From the NCBI GenBank assembly GCA_018105865.1, contig JACLAT010000155.1:21001-85000 (forward strand): a stretch of 64,000 bases of DNA, in the 5' to 3' direction. Source of the DNA: Metaphire vulgaris. Lineage: Eukaryota; Annelida; Clitellata; Crassiclitellata; Megascolecidae. The number at the start of each line of letters is the position of its first letter. The first letter of the stretch is position 1. The position numbers were made by a program, and so were the translations under genes. Below, piece after piece: positions 42,966-56,667 of the stretch. The notes beneath the pieces are model-generated. The model was not told the DNA's origin, searched no databases, and saw only the letters and a program-made list of their open reading frames with translations.

Positions 42966-43008
<43 letters not shown>
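42860..43008. repeat. Two TA microsatellites, copy 2
   Basis: Inverse of 17,442-17,597, with TA runs at about 42,860-42,895 and 42,969-43,008. Confidence 0.85.
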
Positions 43009-43012
<4 letters not shown>

Positions 43013-43249
43013 ATAGCGTTCTGCAGGTCAAGGAATCATCATCGCTGTTCGAATGTAAAGTAAAGTAAAGTAAAGTTTATTTTTTCCCATCTCATAAATA
43101 AATAAGCTTGCAAATGTCATTATGGCATATGGTAAATTTATTAGAAAACAGTAAATATCTTCAGTCCTTTAAAAACAAAGGCCAAAATATCATAATTAAT
43201 ATATGACAATAATAATTATCATGCATTTCTATAGCACCAGTTCTAATAC

Positions 43250-43801
43250 CTAAGGGTATCTCGATGGTACTTTAAATCCATCGGCAGAAGACCAGGTCAA
43301 TGCAGAGATCAGACAGAGGGAAAGAGCAAGACAGACTATGCGTGGCGACCCTGGATCGCGGTCTCGTAGCGCGTCCGGTGGTCGGGCGGCCCCCGACACC
43401 CGCTCGGTTTCCCGATCGCCATCTGCCGCCGACTCTGCCTGATCGGCGGCATCTGTTTGACTTTCCGATTCACAACCATCAGACGAGGTGTCCGCGGCTG
43501 CCGGGTAGGCCGCATAGTGAGGATGGCCGTTTCTCAACACAGGGTCCCGATTTTCCTCGTCTGACCTGTCTTTGTCTGTCTCAGGCTCGTCCAAGAGACA
43601 CTTTAACTGGCTCCTCCTATCGCTGGTCACCGCTTGGTCTCGGCGCCTTAAGCGATTTCGGTACGTATTTTTGGTCACTGGCTTCGACTTTGTATTACGC
43701 CTCTTCATTGTCGGTAAAGTGACCGACTTACGCCTCTTAAAGACAGGCGGCGATGTCTTTCCTCTGTTACGGCTTCTTAGCACGCTTGGTTTCTTCTGCA
43801 C
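43250..43801 (-). CDS. Hypothetical basic-then-acidic protein, copy 2 (longest frame)
   Basis: 183-codon frame. Relative to copies 1 and 3 it lacks a 2-base difference in the AAGAG(AG)CG region near 43,733. This joins an upstream basic stretch (RSRNRGKTSPPVFKRRKS) to the same core. The last ~25 codons lie in LINE 3'-UTR-like sequence. No known domain. Confidence 0.4.
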   Translation of the reverse strand: MQKKPSVLRSRNRGKTSPPVFKRRKSVTLPTMKRRNTKSKPVTKNTYRNRLRRRDQAVTSDRRSQLKCLLDEPETDKDRSDEENRDPVLRNGHPHYAAYPAAADTSSDGCESESQTDAADQAESAADGDRETERVSGAARPPDALRDRDPGSPRIVCLALSLCLISALTWSSADGFKVPSRYP

Positions 43802-44621
43802 TCAATTCTAGACGGGCAGCAGCGTCTATTTGCTTGCTCAGCACTTTCACCAAAAACCTGGATTAACCGTGCCTGAATGGACGGCGATCCACTCTTTTCC
43901 TCAACGGCGTCTATTCACCAAACTGACTTCCCGCGCCTCGACAGGCGGGCGTCTGTCTCCTTCCTTGGCTCAGAGTTGACCTCCTCGGTGCATATGTAAC
44001 CAAAGGATAGGCCTTTTCATCACAGCCAAGACTCGCCTTCACTGACAATGCGCTGAGACTAGGTCAACAGCGACTTTATAAGGCACAAATGCATCTTCCG
44101 ATAACTGTTGGTTTATTTAGTTATTGACAAAGCAATATTTACAGAACGTAACCAAATTTGGAAACAATGTCAACAGTGGCAACACTGGTAACGCGGACAA
44201 AGACGCGTTAGCTAGACGCACTCTGGGCCGCCAAAATAACTAGCGGCACTGAGAAATGCAATCAATAGCCTTTAATACGTCAATATGAAACGATAAGCTT
44301 TTAGCACTTTATCGGGCTTCAATACTCATTCACTTTCAATCGCTGTGCTATGCTCTTTCGCTTCACAATAATAACCACGACAGTGCGAAAACGAGACCAC
44401 ATCCACATGACTGACAAATTTTCAGAGATTTTCAATTTTTAAGACCGGCGCTTGAGCGGTATCAGCAACAGCTGTCTGTATTTTCCAATACTTGCCGTCA
44501 GAAAGATAAACCCGGGACTCACCCAACAGCGTCGTCGTCAACGGTGGTAAGAAGCTTCGCTGACGGCTCAACGCATCGCCAACAGGCCCCGGTCACCGCG
44601 CGCCGGTGTGGCAGGCATGGC

Positions 44622-44963
44622 GGATTCTAGGCACAATGTATTCTAGAGTACAACATACGTAGGCACAATGTACTCTAGAGTACATCATACCTAGGTACAA
44701 TGTACTCTAGAGTATATTGTGCCTAGGTATGATGTATCATTGTGCCAGGTACGATCGTGCCTGGGTAAAATGTACTCTAGAGCACCCGATAACTGGCGGT
44801 AGCAAGCACTCGAGAGTACGAACTACCTAGGCATGGTGGACTCCAGGTACAACGCACTGCAGAGTATATTATACCTAGGTACAACGTACTCTGGGTACTT
44901 CATACCTAGGCATAATGTACTCTAGAGTTCATCACGCCTAAGTAAAACGTACTCTAGAGTAGA
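44622..44963. repeat. 32-bp CTAG-dyad tandem array, copy 2
   Basis: Inverse of 15,488-15,845. Confidence 0.8.
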
Positions 44964-45324
44964 TCGTGTCTCGCAGTGTTGTAACTATTGAAATAGTCAA
45001 TACTATTTAAATACTATTTGATTAGATCTAAGCCATCTGAGCAACTATTTTAATAGTTAGTGAACTTACCTATTTAAATGATAGTTATAAATAGTTTGGC
45101 ACTATTTATAAATACTTGATTTTAAATAGTTCTATAATGTTATCATCTCAACAAAACCGCAAACTGACAGACTGAGTCAGTGATATAGTAATCAAGTAAT
45201 ACACACCGCAATGGTTTTACGGATGTTGATGTTGTTGGCTTGCAAATAAATATGGTTGCAAATAAATACGGCGTTAGCGTGGCATGTAAAAGGAGCTTTT
45301 AAGCATTTTTAATTTAAGTAACCA

Positions 45325-46075
45325 TAAGTAAGTAAGTAAGCAGGTAGGTAAAATCTCGTGGATTTCTATAGCGCCTTGGAAAGCAGCACAGCAGTAGCTG
45401 CTTATTCTTAGGCGCTCAGCCTTTCTTAAAATAGCTATGGGAGAGGTATATGATCAGCCAGGCAATAGTCAACATCCGAAGGGCAGTGAGGCTAGGTTGT
45501 TACAGCTAGGGAGGAAATGATTTTAGAAAAAGGAAGGATTTGAGCTTAGACCTGAAGACTTGAGGAGATAATGCAGGAATTATAGGAAATGAGGATTCAG
45601 ATTTTATTGTTTGAAAGTGTCCAAGTCTGCGGAGGGAAGATGGGGTCGAGTTCCAAAGTTCAGGTGCGGCGTATGAGAAGGCACAGTTGCAAATTTTCAG
45701 GGATGACTGATTCGGCGGGCGTGACAGAGCGGCGGGCGTGACAGAGTGAGATGAGATGACGAATGTGTGGGTCGAGGAGGCTGAGAGGTTAATAGTGATT
45801 TAAGGTAGACAGGTTGGAACCTGTGCAGAAGAACCCGGTCATTTTATTAAGCTATATGATAGGCCTACTATACACTACTACTATCAAAATGCACCACATA
45901 AAAATCCATCATCCAGTGAGTTATATGAGAAAATCGATTTTTTTGTATCAACGAATTTGCATAATGCTTCGCATAGGAAGTAAAAGTACTGTAGATCTGA
46001 CAGCCAGAGGAGAGCGTTCCAGATTTTGGGCCAGAAATAGAAAAGGCTCTCTTACCAATTTCAGTGTGTGTCCTA
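45325..46075 (-). pseudogene. CR1/L2-like LINE 3' remnants, copy 2
   Basis: Inverse of 14,375-15,125. Confidence 0.7.
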
Positions 46076-46650
46076 GGTGCAGAAGACATAATAAGGAGAA
46101 TTGGACTAGCAAGTGCAGCATTTGGAAAACTTCAGAAGATATGGAAAGACAAACAAATATCACTGAAAACAAAACTAAAGCTATATAATACACTGATCAA
46201 ACCAATACCATTATATGGATCAGAATGCTGGACCATAAAGAAGAAAGACGAAAAAAGATTAATGACTGCAGAAATGAACTGGTTAAGAGGAATAGCAGGA
46301 GTCAGCAGAAGACAAAGAATAAGAAATGAAACGATCAGAGAAAAGACAGAGCAAAACGAAACGATACTCGAATCAATACAGAAACGAAGACTGAAATGGT
46401 TTGGTCATGTTGAAAGAATGAAGGAAGAAAGACTACCAAAGAAAGCACTATACAACTATGTTGAAGGGAAAAGGAGAAAAGGAAGACCAAGAAAACATGG
46501 ATAGAAAACTTAAAAGAGGATGCAGAAGAAATGCAAATGAACTTCATCCAATTGACCAGAGCAGCAAGAGACAGACAGAAGTGGAAGGAACTCATTCAGA
46601 CCCATCGTCCAACCCAATAGGGAAAGACGGAAGGAAAGAAAGAAGAAGAG
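46064..46650 (+). pseudogene. LINE C-terminal fragment, copy 2
   Basis: Inverse of 13,795-14,375. One A is missing from an A run near 46,494, so the frame ends after KGRPRK instead of continuing. Confidence 0.75.
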
Positions 46651-46764
46651 ATATGAATAAAATGGTTGGACCTGAAGCCAAATTGAGAATCAGAAAGCAT
46701 ATTACATTTATCCAAGTAATTTATGAGTCAAAAGTAAAGTGCCTGTGTGCCTCTTTCTGTAGGG

Positions 46765-47985
46765 CAGTGGTTCTCAACGTCCTCTGCATGCCACCAGGGC
46801 AATTTGAATTTTTAAGGGCAATTGGAACATTTAAAATTTGTAACAGGGCAATTTGAGAATCATATAATATCCCTTGTTTAATAGACTACGACATGATGAC
46901 CCCAACCGTGTTAGAAAAAAACGTTTCCGTTGATTAGTCAATAGATAGTTTAACAAGTGGAGTGATTGACCAGAATAGCAAGTTAAATTCTGCGTTATAG
47001 ACGACTGTTACGTAACAGATGCGATGATCCATTTACTTTTGCTTATTAGTTTTCTGTTTCGCAAACAGCAAGGCACTATCAATTAATCATTGCTATAGAG
47101 CCTAAATAATAAATTCCAGACCTTGCAGTGCATTTACTTGCCATGTCCATCGGGACGGAGTGGACATCCTAAGTATGGTCTACCTAACACCCTCCTCTGA
47201 CGACGAGTGATTGTCAAAATACTAGAACATTTTAAGATTACATTATACTGCGAATGGATCTTCTGGTAAGGGGTTGTCAGTCGCCGATATATTTGACTTT
47301 AACATGTCACTTCAGTGAAACATTGACACTGTCAAAATATTTCTTCTCAGGCCTTCGAATATTGTACTTATCGGTACTTGCTATGTTAGAATCTCGTAAT
47401 GGGCGAATTACCTGTTTCTGGTATTTCTGTCTGAGCCATCGCCTGGAACAGAAAAACTGTCGCAATGAGAATCATCGCGAAGAGTTGAACGACTCCTTTC
47501 GCCATTGCAGATCACCGTTCGACCAACTGATGAAGAACAGAGTTGCTGAGCGTAGATCGTCAATGATTTCCACCAATCTCAACGCCGCCTTTTATGCAGA
47601 AATTTTTCGTCGCGCTTTGAAATATTTTTCATTGGTATCGACGTAATGTGCATTAATTTGAATAGATTTTTTTCCCGATGGGCAAACACAATAACTTGAG
47701 AAGAAAAATAATAACCTCTGGGAAACATCATAAATAATTGATCAACTCCAGCGATTCAAGACGTTGCAGTGCATTGCTATGGTAGTTTGACAGGTGCGAA
47801 TACATTATTAGATGACTTGAAAAATCGATCATTACCATTTGTTTTCAAAAATATTTTGAAGACGTTTTATCAATTCTAGCGAATGAACGTTCCATGGCAT
47901 TGCTATATAGTTGACGGGTGCGAATACATTATTAGATGACTTGAAAAATCGATCATTACCATTTGTTTTCAAAAATATTTTAGAG
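46765..47985 (+). repeat. Module A, copy 3
   Basis: Starts at the hAT-type CAGTGGTTCTCAACG (46,765-46,779) and ends with about 1.5 units of the 124-bp repeat (from about 47,795). Confidence 0.9.
47412..47505 (-). CDS. First coding exon of a secreted protein, copy 3
   Basis: Same 31-codon signal-peptide exon, with the GTAATT donor just below 47,412 on the minus strand and the CATAAAAGG box about 90 bp upstream. Confidence 0.6.
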
Positions 47986-50931
47986 TTATTGTCTTGCAGT
48001 GATATATTACTGAATTTATATAATAATAGAAATTAAAAGTAAAATTATTTGCATTCAGTTCAGTAAAGCTGAAATAGGAAGTAAAATATAGGTTTGAACT
48101 GAAATAGAAAGTAGAAGTAAAATAAGGACGCCAAAAATGAATTAAAAGTAAACGTAGTAATTATTTGTAAAGTAAAATTGTTAAAATTTTCTCCCGTTTT
48201 ATTTTAAATTTATGTTCATGCCTGACTGTTGTTTAGGCATAGCGTACTGTTTGTACTTCTGCCGTCTTTCGGTTTATTCTTACAAACATTATCATTCATC
48301 TCAACTCTTGAGTGTCTAAATAGAAAAGTATGAGTTTATCTAGACAGTTTGCTGGTAGAAAAAGGGAGAGTGATACTGTATTTGGCAGTTTTTTTAATGA
48401 AACCGGCTCACAAAAAGTCTTGAGATGCGTGTCTTCATGAAGCTCAACAGCAGCATTTCGTATTTGCGTAATAATTTCCAGTTGATTGCAGACTTGCAGT
48501 CATTGCACTCATATTTTGAATTTGTTCCTGTCTGATAGTGACAGCTTAGGTATTACACTAAATGTTTCTGTGCATGTAATGGCAAGTGGCAGTCGTTCGT
48601 ATTCGTTACATGTTGCATTGTATAATAATGCTGTGCATTCAGCATGCTATAGCCCAGTGAATGACTGTTACTGCTGTTAAATGAAATAAATTAAGTGGAA
48701 GCCTAGAAGGTATGATATACATAAAACTGTAATTAAAAGTAAGAGTAAACGTGAAAGTAATTTTATTTTGGAAAAGTAAAAGTAAAATTAACAATTATTT
48801 ACAAAGTAAAATTAGAACTGACATAGAAATTAAATGACACTAAAAACCGTAATTGAAAGTGAAAGTCAAATAAGGAAGCCAAAACTAAATTAAAAGTAAA
48901 AGTAGTAATTATTTTCGAAGGTCCAAATATATCACAAATTTTTCCCATAATTGAGGATGTGTCAATATCCTATGTTGTTTGCCTTCTTTTCCTGATCACA
49001 AAAATGTATTTTTTGCTGGTAGGTCCATTTTGCACAATGTTGCACCTAGCCACCTGACTATCTGAGAAAGCTTCCGGTATTGACGGAATCCCAGCAGAGG
49101 TCCTCAAGCATGGGAGAACCACTCTACTTACTCAACTCTCTAACCGTTTCACTAAGATCAATGGCGTCATTTCACACTTTTCTTGGGGCGAGAAAATTTT
49201 TGCAAAATTTTTTGCAAATTGTAGGCAATTTTTGGCAAATTCTAGGCATTTCCTTCTAAAGTTTAGGCATTTTTGCATTTTTAGGCATTTTAAGACAAAT
49301 TTTAGGAATTTTTTGCATGTTTAGGCATTTTAAGGCAAAATTTAGGCAATTTATTGCACATTTTTGACAAAATTGGCAAATTTGAATTTGGCATACTACA
49401 TGGACTAACAGCAGCCTCCTAGCAGAATTCCCCCCGGGTTTGTCAGTTTCCCCCCGGCTTTGTCAGTTTCCCCCCGGTGTCCAGGAGTCTAGATTAAACA
49501 CTGCTAACGACATACACATCTATCACATCTCTAGACATGCACCGCAGCACCCCTGTTGAAAGTTCGTTCCGACCGTACTCAGTGCGTTCCTCAAAATCTG
49601 CACCCCTGGCAAAAATTCGTTCCGGCGGGCCTGTTGTAAGTGGTTTAGAGGCGAAGTAAGCCTGTGTGAAAACCACTGATGTAACCATCTGCATTCAATA
49701 ACATAGTCCTGTACTGTAATGATAAATTCTAAAATACGTACATTAGTCGTAGCCAGGGTTCCAAAATTGGGAAAAGCAGGACGAGAAAAGACCAGGCTAA
49801 GGGTAAGAGGCGTTCATAAAAATGAGCTAGGACTACTGTGTTTTGCGATGTAATTAAATAGATCCTAAAATAACAATTCTAGCTATTTTGCTTTTGCTAG
49901 CGCCACGTTTATGTCGTTGTTTTATTTACAGTCTGTGTTTGTTAAGAAATTCTATGAATATGTCAATAATTGGGCAGAATATAGAAACTTAAGGTATTTT
50001 CCCGTTATCTGAACCCCAGTGAAGAGATAGGTTTAGGGTTAGGGTGTTGGTTAGGTGAGGGTTATGGTTAGGCTAAAACCCTAACCCTCACCACAACCTA
50101 AACCCTAACCATAATCCTCACCCTAACCCTAAGTATCTCTTCACTTGGGTCCGGATAACGGGAAAGTACCAAACTTAATAAATGGCCTGCGTCAGGAGTA
50201 TTCTGGAGATTGCGACGACTTTTGACAGAATCTCCAAATAAGATGCTAAGTAGAACGAGTATTGAACGCCTGTTGAAAAAGTTGGTCGTACCAGTACGAC
50301 GCAGAGACAGCAAAGGAAGCAATTGTCCCCATTCTGTCCGGACGAGAACTATTATAATAGCTTTATAGGAATTTATACGCAGCCCATAAGACAATAATAT
50401 TATTCACAGGCGACCAAACGTCCATGCGAAATTGCATGACAGACCGACACTTCTCACTTTTGTTCCAGTTACTACTTTTAGCAAACAATCGTTTTTGTTC
50501 ATATTCTTATGAATGATTACTACCTCTAGCATGGAGTTCGCTAGGTGGCCCCGCTGCACCTGGACATTTGAGCGACAACAATGGCTGCATACGTGATTTT
50601 ATATTTCAGAAGTACACCAAATTTGATGCAATCTAACTAGGGGATGTGAAAATATTTGCAACGAAACAGAGCAGTCCCTATTTCATTGGCCCTTCTTGTA
50701 TAGGACAGCTACTCGGCAATCACCTAACCACTCGGTAAATAAAATAGTCCTTATGTTTCTGCTACAATCTTCCCACTAGTGTTGACCCTCACAGAGGTCG
50801 CCAAACCACAGCCAATTCGACAACGGATCCTACTAGTTCTACTTGTCCGAATAGTCCGACCTCTTTCCGGGACTTCCTCGTGGCTTCAGCAACGAATGCG
50901 ATGAAGATATAGATATTCTAAATATCTCGAA
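47986..50931 (-). repeat. Module B, copy 2 (inverted)
   Basis: Inverse of 9,513-12,464. Includes the LINE RT scrap at about 49,063-49,180 (plus strand), the C-rich 20-bp repeat at about 49,428-49,478 and the TGCCTAAA tract. The rest has no recognised gene. Confidence 0.85.
49992..50170. repeat. Foldback palindrome with telomere-like arms, copy 2
   Basis: Inverse of 10,265-10,445. Confidence 0.75.
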
Positions 50932-52394
50932 AATATTTTTAAAAACAAATGGTAATGATCGATTTTTCAAGTCATCTAATAATGTATTCGCACCCGTCAA
51001 CTATATAGCAATGCCATGGAACGTTCATTCGCTAGAATTGATGAAACGTCTTCAAAATATTTTTGAAAACAAATGGTAATGATCGATTTTTTCAAGTCAT
51101 CTAATAATGTATTCGAACCCGTCAACTATATAGCAATGCCATGGAACGTTCATTCGCTAGAATTGATAAAACGTCTTCAAAATATTTTGAAAACAAATGG
51201 TAATGATCGATTTTTCAAGTCATCTAATAATGTATTCGCACCCGTCAACTATATAGCAATGCCATGGAACGTTCATTCGCTAGAATTGATAAAACGTCTT
51301 CAAAATATTTTTGAAAACAAATGGTAATGATCGATTTTTCAAGTCATCTAATAATGTATTCGCACCTGTCAAACTACCATAGCAATGCACTGCAACGTCT
51401 TGAATCGCTGGAGTTGATCAATTATTTATGATGTTTCCCAGAGGTTATTATTTTCTTCTCAAGTTATTGTGTTGCCCATCGGGAGAAAAAATCTATTCAA
51501 ATTAATGCACATTACGTCGATACCAATGAAAAATATTTCAAAGCGCGACGAAAAATTTCTGCATAAAAGGCGGCGTTGAGATTGGTGGAAATCATTGACG
51601 ATCTACGCTCAGCAACTCTGTTCTTCATCAGTTGGTCGAACGGTGATCTGCAATGGCGAAAGGAGTCGTTCAACTCTTCGCGATGATTCTCATTGCGACA
51701 GTTTTTCTGTTCCAGGCGATGGCTCAGACAGAAATACCAGAAACAGGTAATTCGCCCATTACGAGATTCTAACATAGCAAGTACCGATAAGTACAATATT
51801 CGAAGGCCTGAGAAGAAATATTTTGACAGTGTCAATGTTTCACTGAAGTGACATGTTAAAGTCAAATATATCGGCGACTGACAACCCTTACCAGAAGATC
51901 CATTCGCAGTATAATGTAATCTTAAAATGTTCTAGTATTTTGACAATCACTCGTCGTCAGAGGAGGGTGTTAGGTAGACCATACTTAGGATGTCCACTCC
52001 GTCCCGATGGACATGGCAAGTAAATGCACTGCAAGGTCTGGAATTTATTATTTAGGCTCTATAGCAATGATTAATTGATAGTGCCTTGCTGTTTGCGAAA
52101 CAGAAAACTAATAAGCAAAAGTAAATGGATCATCGCATCTGTTACGTAACAGTCGTCTATAACGCAGAATTTAACTTGCTATTCTGGTCAATCACTCCAC
52201 TTGTTAAACTATCTATTGACTAATCAACGGAAACGTTTTTTTCTAACACGGTTGGGGTCATCATGTCGTAGTCTATTAAACAAGGGATATTATATGATTC
52301 TCAAATTGCCCTGTTACAAATTTTAAATGTTCCAATTGCCCCTTAAAAATTCAAATTGCCCCTGGTGGCATGCAGAGGACGTTGAGAACCACTG
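50932..52394 (-). repeat. Module A, copy 4 (inverted)
   Basis: Begins with about 3.6 units of the 124-bp repeat (50,932-51,372) and ends at the hAT-type CGTTGAGAACCACTG (52,380-52,394). Confidence 0.9.
51653..51746 (+). CDS. First coding exon of a secreted protein, copy 4
   Basis: Same signal-peptide exon, ending at a GTAATT donor at 51,747. Confidence 0.6.
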
Positions 52395-52509
52395 CCCTAC
52401 AGAAAGAGGCACACAGGCACTTTACTTTTGACTCATAAATTACTTGGATAAATGTAATATGCTTTCTGATTCTCAATTTGGCTTCAGGTCCAACCATTTT
52501 ATTCATATC

Positions 52510-53095
52510 TCTTCTTCTTTCTTTCCTTCCGTCTTTCCCTATTGGGTTGGACGATGGGTCTGAATGAGTTCCTTCCACTTCTGTCTGTCTCTTGCTGCTC
52601 TGGTCAATTGGATGAAGTTCATTTGCATTTCTTCTGCATCCTCTTTTAAGTTTTCTATCCATGTTTTTCTTGGTCTTCCTTTTCTCCTTTTCCCTTCAAC
52701 ATAGTTGTATAGTGCTTTCTTTGGTAGTCTTTCTTCCTTCATTCTTTCAACATGACCAAACCATTTCAGTCTTCGTTTCTGTATTGATTCGAGTATCGTT
52801 TCGTTTTGCTCTGTCTTTTCTCTGATCGTTTCATTTCTTATTCTTTGTCTTCTGCTGACTCCTGCTATTCCTCTTAACCAGTTCATTTCTGCAGTCATTA
52901 ATCTTTTTTCGTCTTTCTTCTTTATGGTCCAGCATTCTGATCCATATAATGGTATTGGTTTGATCAGTGTATTATATAGCTTTAGTTTTGTTTTCAGTGA
53001 TATTTGTTTGTCTTTCCATATCTTCTGAAGTTTTCCAAATGCTGCACTTGCTAGTCCAATTCTCCTTATTATGTCTTCTGCACCTAGGACACACA
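52510..53095 (-). pseudogene. LINE C-terminal fragment, copy 3
   Basis: Same post-RT region as 13,795-14,375 (PLYGSECWTIKK, GKRRKGRPRKTW). The open frame extends antisense into the neighbouring LINE to 53,348, which is not meaningful. Confidence 0.75.
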
Positions 53096-53830
53096 CTGAA
53101 ATTGGTAAGAGAGCCTTTTCTATTTCTGGCCCAAAAATCTGGAACGCTCTCCCTCTGGCTGTCAGATCTACAGTACTTTTACTTCCTATGCGAAGCATTA
53201 TGCAAATTCGTTGATACAAAAAAATCGATTTTCTCATATAACTCACTGGATGATGGATTTTTATGTGGTGCATTTTGATAGTAGTAGTGTATAGTAGGCC
53301 TATCATATAGCTTAATAAAATGACCGGGTTCTTCTGCACAGGTTCCAACCTGTCTACCTTAAATCACTATTAACCTCTCAGCCTCCTCGACCCACACATT
53401 CGTCATCTCATCTCACTCTGTCACGCCCGCCGCTCTGTCACGCCCGCCGAATCAGTCATCCCTGAAAATTTGCAACTGTGCCTTCTCATACGCCGCACCT
53501 GAACTTTGGAACTCGACCCCATCTTCCCTCCGCAGACTTGGACACTTTCAAACAATAAAATCTGAATCCTCATTTCCTATAATTCCTGCATTATCTCCTC
53601 AAGTCTTCAGGTCTAAGCTCAAATCCTTCCTTTTTTCTAAAATCATTTCCTCCTAGCTGTAACAACCTAGCCTCACTGCCCTTCGGATGTTGACTATTGC
53701 CTGGCTGATCATATACCTCTCCCATAGCTATTTTAAGAAAGGCTGAGCGCCTAAGAATAAGCAGCTACTGCTGTGCTGCTTTCCAAGGCGCTATAAAATC
53801 CACGAGATTTTACCTACCTGCTTACTTACT
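53095..53830 (+). pseudogene. CR1/L2-like LINE 3' remnants, copy 3
   Basis: Copy of 14,375-15,125. Confidence 0.7.
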
Positions 53831-54195
53831 TACTTATGGTTACTTAAATTAAAAATGCTTAAAAGCTCCTTTTACATGCCACGCTAACGCCGTATTTATT
53901 TGCAACCATATTTATTTGCAAGCCAACAACATCAACATCCGTAAAACCATTGCGGTGTGTATTACTTGATTACTATATCACTGACTCAGTCTGTCAGTTT
54001 GCGGTTTTGTTGAGATGATAACATTATAGAACTATTTAAAATCAAGTATTTATAAATAGTGCCAAACTATTTATAACTATCATTTAAATAGGTAAGTTCA
54101 CTAACTATTAAAATAGTTGCTCAGATGGCTTAGATCTAATCAAATAGTATTTAAATAGTATTGACTATTTCAATAGTTACAACACTGCGAGACAC

Positions 54196-54540
54196 GATCT
54201 ACTCTAGAGTACGTTTTACTTAGGCGTGATGAACTCTAGAGTACATTATGCCTAGGTATGAAGTACCCAGAGTACGTTGTACCTAGGTATAATATACTCT
54301 GCAGTGCGTTGTACCTGGAGTCCACCATGCCTAGGTAGTTCGTACTCTCGAGTGCTTGCTACCGCCAGTTATCGGGTGCTCTAGAGTACATTTTACCCAG
54401 GCACGATCGTACCTGGCACAATGGTACATCATACCTAGGCACAATATACTCTAGAGTACATTGTACCTAGGTATGATGTACTCTAGAGTACATTGTGCCT
54501 ACGTATGTTGTACTCTAGAATACATTGTGCCTAGAATCCG
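54196..54540. repeat. 32-bp CTAG-dyad tandem array, copy 3
   Basis: Copy of 15,488-15,845 with two or three base differences. Confidence 0.8.
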
Positions 54541-55453
54541 CCATGCCTGCCACACCGGCGCGCGGTGACCGGGGCCTGTTGGCGATGCGTTGAGCCGTCA
54601 GCGAAGCTTCTTACCACCGTTGACGACGACGCTGTTGGGTGAGTCCCGGGTTTATCTTTCTGACGGCAAGTATTGGAAAATACAGACAGCTGTTGCTGAT
54701 ACCGCTCAAGCGCCGGTCTTAAAAATTGAAAATCTCTGAAAATTTGTCAGTCATGTGGATGTGGTCTCGTTTTCGCACTGTCGTGGTTATTATTGTGAAG
54801 CGAAAGAGCATAGCACAGCGATTGAAAGTGAATGAGTATTGAAGCCCGATAAAGTGCTAAAAGCTTATCGTTTCATATTGACGTATTAAAGGCTATTGAT
54901 TGCATTTCTCAGTGCCGCTAGTTATTTTGGCGGCCCAGAGTGCGTCTAGCTAACGCGTCTTTGTCCGCGTTACCAGTGTTGCCACTGTTGACATTGTTTC
55001 CAAATTTGGTTACGTTCTGTAAATATTGCTTTGTCAATAACTAAATAAACCAACAGTTATCGGAAGATGCATTTGTGCCTTATAAAGTCGCTGTTGACCT
55101 AGTCTCAGCGCATTGTCAGTGAAGGCGAGTCTTGGCTGTGATGAAAAGGCCTATCCTTTGGTTACATATGCACCGAGGAGGTCAACTCTGAGCCAAGGAA
55201 GGAGACAGACGCCCGCCTGTCGAGGCGCGGGAAGTCAGTTTGGTGAATAGACGCCGTTGAGGAAAAGAGTGGATCGCCGTCCATTCAGGCACGGTTAATC
55301 CAGGTTTTTGGTGAAAGTGCTGAGCAAGCAAATAGACGCTGCTGCCCGTCTAGAATTGAGTGCAGAAGAAACCAAGCGTGCTAAGAAGCCGTAACAGAGG
55401 AAAGACATCGCCGCCTGTCTTTAAGAGAGCGTAAGTCGGTCACTTTACCGACA

Positions 55454-55852
55454 ATGAAGAGGCGTAATACAAAGTCGAAGCCAGTGACCAAAAATACGTA
55501 CCGAAATCGCTTAAGGCGCCGAGACCAAGCGGTGACCAGCGATAGGAGGAGCCAGTTAAAGTGTCTCTTGGACGAGCCTGAGACAGACAAAGACAGGTCA
55601 GACGAGGAAAATCGGGACCCTGTGTTGAGAAACGGCCATCCTCACTATGCGGCCTACCCGGCAGCCGCGGACACCTCGTCTGATGGTTGTGAATCGGAAA
55701 GTCAAACAGATGCCGCCGATCAGGCAGAGTCGGCGGCAGATGGCGATCGGGAAACCGAGCGGGTGTCGGGGGCCGCCCGACCACCGGACGCGCTACGAGA
55801 CCGCGATCCAGGGTCGCCACGCATAGTCTGTCTTGCTCTTTCCTCTGTCTGA
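55454..55852 (+). CDS. Hypothetical basic-then-acidic protein, copy 3
   Basis: 132-codon frame with the G run of copy 2, so the Arg/Pro/Asp-rich C-terminal part is kept. It stops where copy 2 has one more C near 55,844. Confidence 0.35.
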   Translation: MKRRNTKSKPVTKNTYRNRLRRRDQAVTSDRRSQLKCLLDEPETDKDRSDEENRDPVLRNGHPHYAAYPAAADTSSDGCESESQTDAADQAESAADGDRETERVSGAARPPDALRDRDPGSPRIVCLALSSV

Positions 55853-56149
55853 TCTCTGCATTGACCTGGTCTTCTGCCGATGGATTTAAAGTACCATCGA
55901 GATACCCTTAGGTATTAGAACTGGTGCTATAGAAATGCATGATAATTATTATTGTCATATATTAATTATGATATTTTGGCCTTTGTTTTTAAAGGACTGA
56001 AGATATTTACTGTTTTCTAATAAATTTACCATATGCCATAATGACATTTGCAAGCTTATTTATTTATGAGATGGGAAAAATAAACTTTACTTTACTTTAC
56101 TTTTTACATTCGAACAGCGATGATGATTCCTTGACCTGCAGAACGCTAT

Positions 56150-56153
<4 letters not shown>

Positions 56154-56200
<47 letters not shown>

Positions 56201-56267
56201 TGTATATATAGTTATTTATTTATGAGTTGGAAGCAATAAACTTTACTTTACTTTGCATTCGAACAGC

Positions 56268-56307
<40 letters not shown>
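56154..56307. repeat. Two TA microsatellites, copy 3
   Basis: Copy of 17,442-17,597. Confidence 0.85.
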
Positions 56308-56308
<1 letters not shown>

Positions 56309-56544
56309 CGTTCTATGGGTCAATATATGCATATATACTGTATATACGTTTTATTTTCCTGCTGAAAAACCTACTGATTGCACATCTAGGTGTAATACGC
56401 CCAACTGAAAGATTCATGCATATAATAATATACAGTATGATTGCTCGATGATATACGTGATAAGGATTTTAAAACCTATGGCTCATGGTTTCTACGTGAC
56501 AAATGTTAATTACTGATAATAAAGTAAATCGATGTCGCTATGCT

Positions 56545-56564
56545 ATGTTATATTACTATAACAT
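56545..56564. other. Perfect 8-bp hairpin with TTAC loop, copy 3
   Basis: Copy of 17,836-17,855, unchanged. Confidence 0.3.
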
Positions 56565-56667
56565 CTAAATGTAACGCCCTCGGTCTTCCTTATTATATAG
56601 AAAAAGTCTAAATCGGGTTGATGAGTTTTTCGGATTGATCGGTTATTGTTTCTTTCACATCATTTAA

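Larger units (their letters stand above)
32881..46764 (-). repeat. Module C, copy 2 (inverted)
   Basis: 13.9-kb inverse of 13,682-27,573. Unannotated stretches hold the same non-coding sequence described for copy 1. Confidence 0.95.
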
